The notes beneath the pieces were generated by a model. It was given only the letters and a program-made list of their open reading frames with translations, was not told where the DNA came from and did not search any database. 15,520 nucleotides of DNA from Clostridia bacterium (lineage in GTDB: Bacteria; Bacillota; Clostridia; Oscillospirales; Acutalibacteraceae): the NCBI GenBank assembly GCA_017549905.1, contig JAFYNC010000065.1, positions 1-15,520 of the forward strand, given 5' to 3'. Below, piece by piece: positions 13,477 to 15,520 of this stretch. The translations under genes and the position numbers were made by a program. Position 1 is the first letter of the stretch, and every line of letters begins with the position of its first letter.

Positions 13477-15520
13477 TTATTTAATGTTAATTCCGTAACC
13501 CGGCTCATCCTTTTGCCATACTCTGATCCAGTCAACATAGTTATAAGAAACCTTATGGTCATCGTCAACAGGAAGATTAGTATAACCTCTATCAGAGAAA
13601 GCACTAAATACAACTGTTGAGTACTGGTCAAAAATATCATAATCATCCGAAGTGGTGCAATCAAAGGTATAATAACGCTTACCATCGATATAAAAAGCAA
13701 TATAATCGTCGGTCCATTCCATACCAAAGTTATGGTAATTGTCACCAAAGTTTTCATCTATAGTAACAACAGGCGCTGTACCGAACTGTTTATTCTCTTC
13801 ATTTTGCAGTAATACCTTATGTTCGGCACCGTGCAAGTGAAGATTAGGTCTAAAGGAATTGGTTAAACCTGAATTTTCATAAATGTCAAATTCACCTGTA
13901 TCACCGGTCGAATAGGTACATACCCAAAGACCTGAAAGATATCCTTCGATTTCTGACATCTTAATACGACCTTCAACATAACCGTATTTAAAGTACATTG
14001 AATTCGCACCTGCGGCTTGTATATCAACACCGTAGCTATCGTTACCGATAAGTTCTACCTTTGCTGTATATACACCATCACCAACAGAAGCATTTTCTAT
14101 ACGGCTGTAGGTAGTACCACCGTGACAGGTTTCATAACCGCCAGCACCCTTTAACTTCCAAGTCTTAGAGAGCTTATTGCCGCTGAAGTCCTCAGACCAA
14201 GCAAGTTTATATCCGTTTGTTAAAGAATAACTGCCATCATAACTTCCGGTATATGTGCCGGTTGCTACCGAACCGTTTTTAATTTTAGAAACAAGGTCGA
14301 TAACACCTGCATTTACAGCCGAGTTACTAACACTCAAAATAGAGGTTTTTCCATTCTCGACATTGATCGTATAGTTTTCATTAAGTTCGGTAGATACAGT
14401 AACACTGTAATTTGATGATGTACGGTTAGTATTACCAACTAAAATTTCATTAGAAGTTTTAGCGGTTTTATCATCTGCCATCTTAACCAATCTACCTGTA
14501 AGACGTACAATATTATCAAACAAGTATTCAGCAGCGCTTACTTCCATATAAGAAGCGTATGCGGAATATACAATAGTATAATCAGCAATAGGAATGCCAC
14601 CGAGGGTTACATCCTTAGCTGCATTAAAGTTTGCTGATACGTAATTAAGACCAACTTCTATAGCAGACTTTTTGTTCTTGCAATAGTTGTTTTTAAAGAA
14701 ATCTATTGCATAACCAAGAGAATAGTAGTTATCAGCTGCAATAACAATCTTATTGTTTTGCTGACGTATGATGAAATCAGCAGCATTGTTTGTACGACCG
14801 TTTACAATCTCTTTAAGAGCAGTTTGTGACTCTTCAAATTTTGTTTTACCTATTAAAAGATAATAACTATCCTCTTCAATCTTAACTTCACTATCGCTTA
14901 AAACTTGAGGATATATCTCAAGTTTTTCATCAAGATAAGCGCAAAGATTATCGATATGAGTTTCTTCCTCAGGAGTAATATCCTTTGAGTGAACAATTGT
15001 AAAGTTGCTCATGCTATCCTTTACAAGAGGTATAGATGTAATCTTATCCTCAGGATTCTCAACTGCAACAGTAGTTGTAACCGGCTTTTTAACACTAACT
15101 GTTTTGTATTCCGGTGGAATATCGCAGTTACCAAGCGCGAGACCGTTATAATCCTTTGTTGCCTGAGCAGATATCATAACACTGTCGCCTGCTTTAAGTT
15201 CAAGGGCAGTAAATGTAGGGAATGCAACATTTACTGTATTAGCAGATACAACTTCTTGCCAATAAATACGGTTGTTTTTATAAATTCTTAAAACTATTCC
15301 GTCTTTAGAACCCTTAGCTAATGCCGAAGATAATCCAACGATTGAATCTACAATAGATACATTACCTGCATCACGGTCAACAAATTCAATCATACAGTCT
15401 TCGCTTGCAGTATAACAAAGCGCTTCTTCTTTTTCGCCTGTGAAGGAGAAAAGAACGCCACTTTTGTTAAGTTTTGCATTGTTTAAACCTTTAATCTTCA
15501 TTTTTGAAGAATCGTAAACA
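13477..15520 (-). CDS. GH16 beta-glucanase, 5' end outside window
   Basis: The frame stays open through the right edge (six in-frame codons precede the first ATG at 15501), so that ATG is probably internal and the N-terminus, including any signal peptide or dockerin, is not visible. Counting from that methionine: a beta-rich stretch (about 15-128) with IVLRIYKNNRIYW (69-81) and LKAGDSVMI (102-110); a tandem alpha/beta module (about 165-410) with YYLLIGKTKFEES, NEILVGNTNRTSS and SAVNAGVIDLVSK; then GH16 (430-668). The active site is GEFDIYE, with nucleophile E537, D539 and acid/base E542 in the ExDxxE form of laminarinases. It ends VDWIRVWQKDEPGYG, like the large protein. The likely role is cutting beta-1,3 or mixed-linkage glucan; export is inferred from the family. 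It shares its last two domains with the product of 5401-11112, so the two are paralogues. Confidence 0.9.
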   Translation of the reverse strand, partial: VYDSSKMKIKGLNNAKLNKSGVLFSFTGEKEEALCYTASEDCMIEFVDRDAGNVSIVDSIVGLSSALAKGSKDGIVLRIYKNNRIYWQEVVSANTVNVAFPTFTALELKAGDSVMISAQATKDYNGLALGNCDIPPEYKTVSVKKPVTTTVAVENPEDKITSIPLVKDSMSNFTIVHSKDITPEEETHIDNLCAYLDEKLEIYPQVLSDSEVKIEEDSYYLLIGKTKFEESQTALKEIVNGRTNNAADFIIRQQNNKIVIAADNYYSLGYAIDFFKNNYCKNKKSAIEVGLNYVSANFNAAKDVTLGGIPIADYTIVYSAYASYMEVSAAEYLFDNIVRLTGRLVKMADDKTAKTSNEILVGNTNRTSSNYSVTVSTELNENYTINVENGKTSILSVSNSAVNAGVIDLVSKIKNGSVATGTYTGSYDGSYSLTNGYKLAWSEDFSGNKLSKTWKLKGAGGYETCHGGTTYSRIENASVGDGVYTAKVELIGNDSYGVDIQAAGANSMYFKYGYVEGRIKMSEIEGYLSGLWVCTYSTGDTGEFDIYENSGLTNSFRPNLHLHGAEHKVLLQNEENKQFGTAPVVTIDENFGDNYHNFGMEWTDDYIAFYIDGKRYYTFDCTTSDDYDIFDQYSTVVFSAFSDRGYTNLPVDDDHKVSYNYVDWIRVWQKDEPGYGINIK
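13498..14214 (-). other. GH16 catalytic domain of the partial protein
   Basis: Begins YKLAWSEDF and ends YVDWIRVW. The catalytic triad E537-F-D539-I-Y-E542 is intact, followed by FGMEWTDDYIAFYIDGKRYY (592-611). Compared with the other GH16 domain it lacks the longer loop before the catalytic motif, so cleft shape and specificity may differ. Confidence 0.9.
14272..15009 (-). other. Tandem alpha/beta module before GH16 (second copy in window)
   Basis: Residues 165-410 carry two units like those at 6193-6981: ILVGNTNRT matches ILIGHTNRT, AAEYLFDNIVRLTG matches AAEYLVANIVKATG, and SAVNAGVIDLVSK matches SAVNAGVIDFVSK. The linker to GH16 (GTYTGSYDGSYSLTNGYKL) is also conserved between the proteins, so the whole block appears inherited together. 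Confidence 0.6.

Noticed and set aside
1..15520. Defence system, CRISPR array, prophage, transposon or RNA gene
   Set aside because: Nearly all the sequence is taken up by six large co-directional carbohydrate-enzyme genes. No spaced repeats, transposase motifs or structured RNA genes were seen.

Overview
This AT-rich window reads as part of a glucan-degradation gene cluster from an anaerobic low-GC Firmicute, most likely a gut or rumen Clostridia of the Ruminococcus/Oscillospirales kind. The evidence is a Gram-positive signal peptide, purine-rich ribosome binding sites, a type I dockerin (the cellulosome plug module), InlB-type repeats, and a GH3 enzyme with swapped domain order, a form known from rumen Firmicutes. 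The exact taxon cannot be read from the window.

All six genes lie on the minus strand, so transcription runs from high to low coordinates: (1) a GH16 beta-glucanase whose 5' end is cut by the window edge (13477-15520); (2) a canonical GH3 beta-glucosidase/xylosidase-type enzyme, 5 nt downstream (11228-13471); (3) a 1903-residue secreted modular protein with five CBM4/9-like modules, two InlB-like repeats, an internal dockerin, a tandem alpha/beta module and a C-terminal GH16 domain (5401-11112); (4) a GH13 oligo-1,6-glucosidase-type alpha-glucosidase (3673-5271); (5) a GH3 enzyme with permuted domain order (932-3652); (6) the N-terminal 299 residues of a GH31 alpha-glucosidase, cut by the left edge (1-897). 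Gaps are 5, 115, 129, 20 and 34 nt. The two longer gaps are the places to look for regulation. The 129-nt gap holds a strong hairpin and an 11-bp inverted repeat that overlaps a plausible promoter. No stretch without a gene exceeds 300 bases.

Inferred division of labour: the large GH16 enzyme is exported and probably scaffold-bound, and the partial GH16 protein is probably exported too. They would cut beta-1,3- or mixed-linkage beta-glucan outside the cell. The two GH3 enzymes and the two alpha-glucosidases show no signal peptide and would finish imported oligosaccharides to glucose in the cytoplasm. No transporter, regulator or scaffoldin is in the window. The pairing of beta-glucan and alpha-glucan enzymes would fit food that carries both polymers, such as cereal endosperm or yeast/fungal cells, but this is inference.

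The least ordinary features are a tandem alpha/beta module fused in front of both GH16 domains, the elaborate dockerin-in-the-middle architecture of the large protein, and the inverted repeat over the putative GH13 promoter. I see no tRNA, rRNA, CRISPR array, insertion sequence or phage gene.
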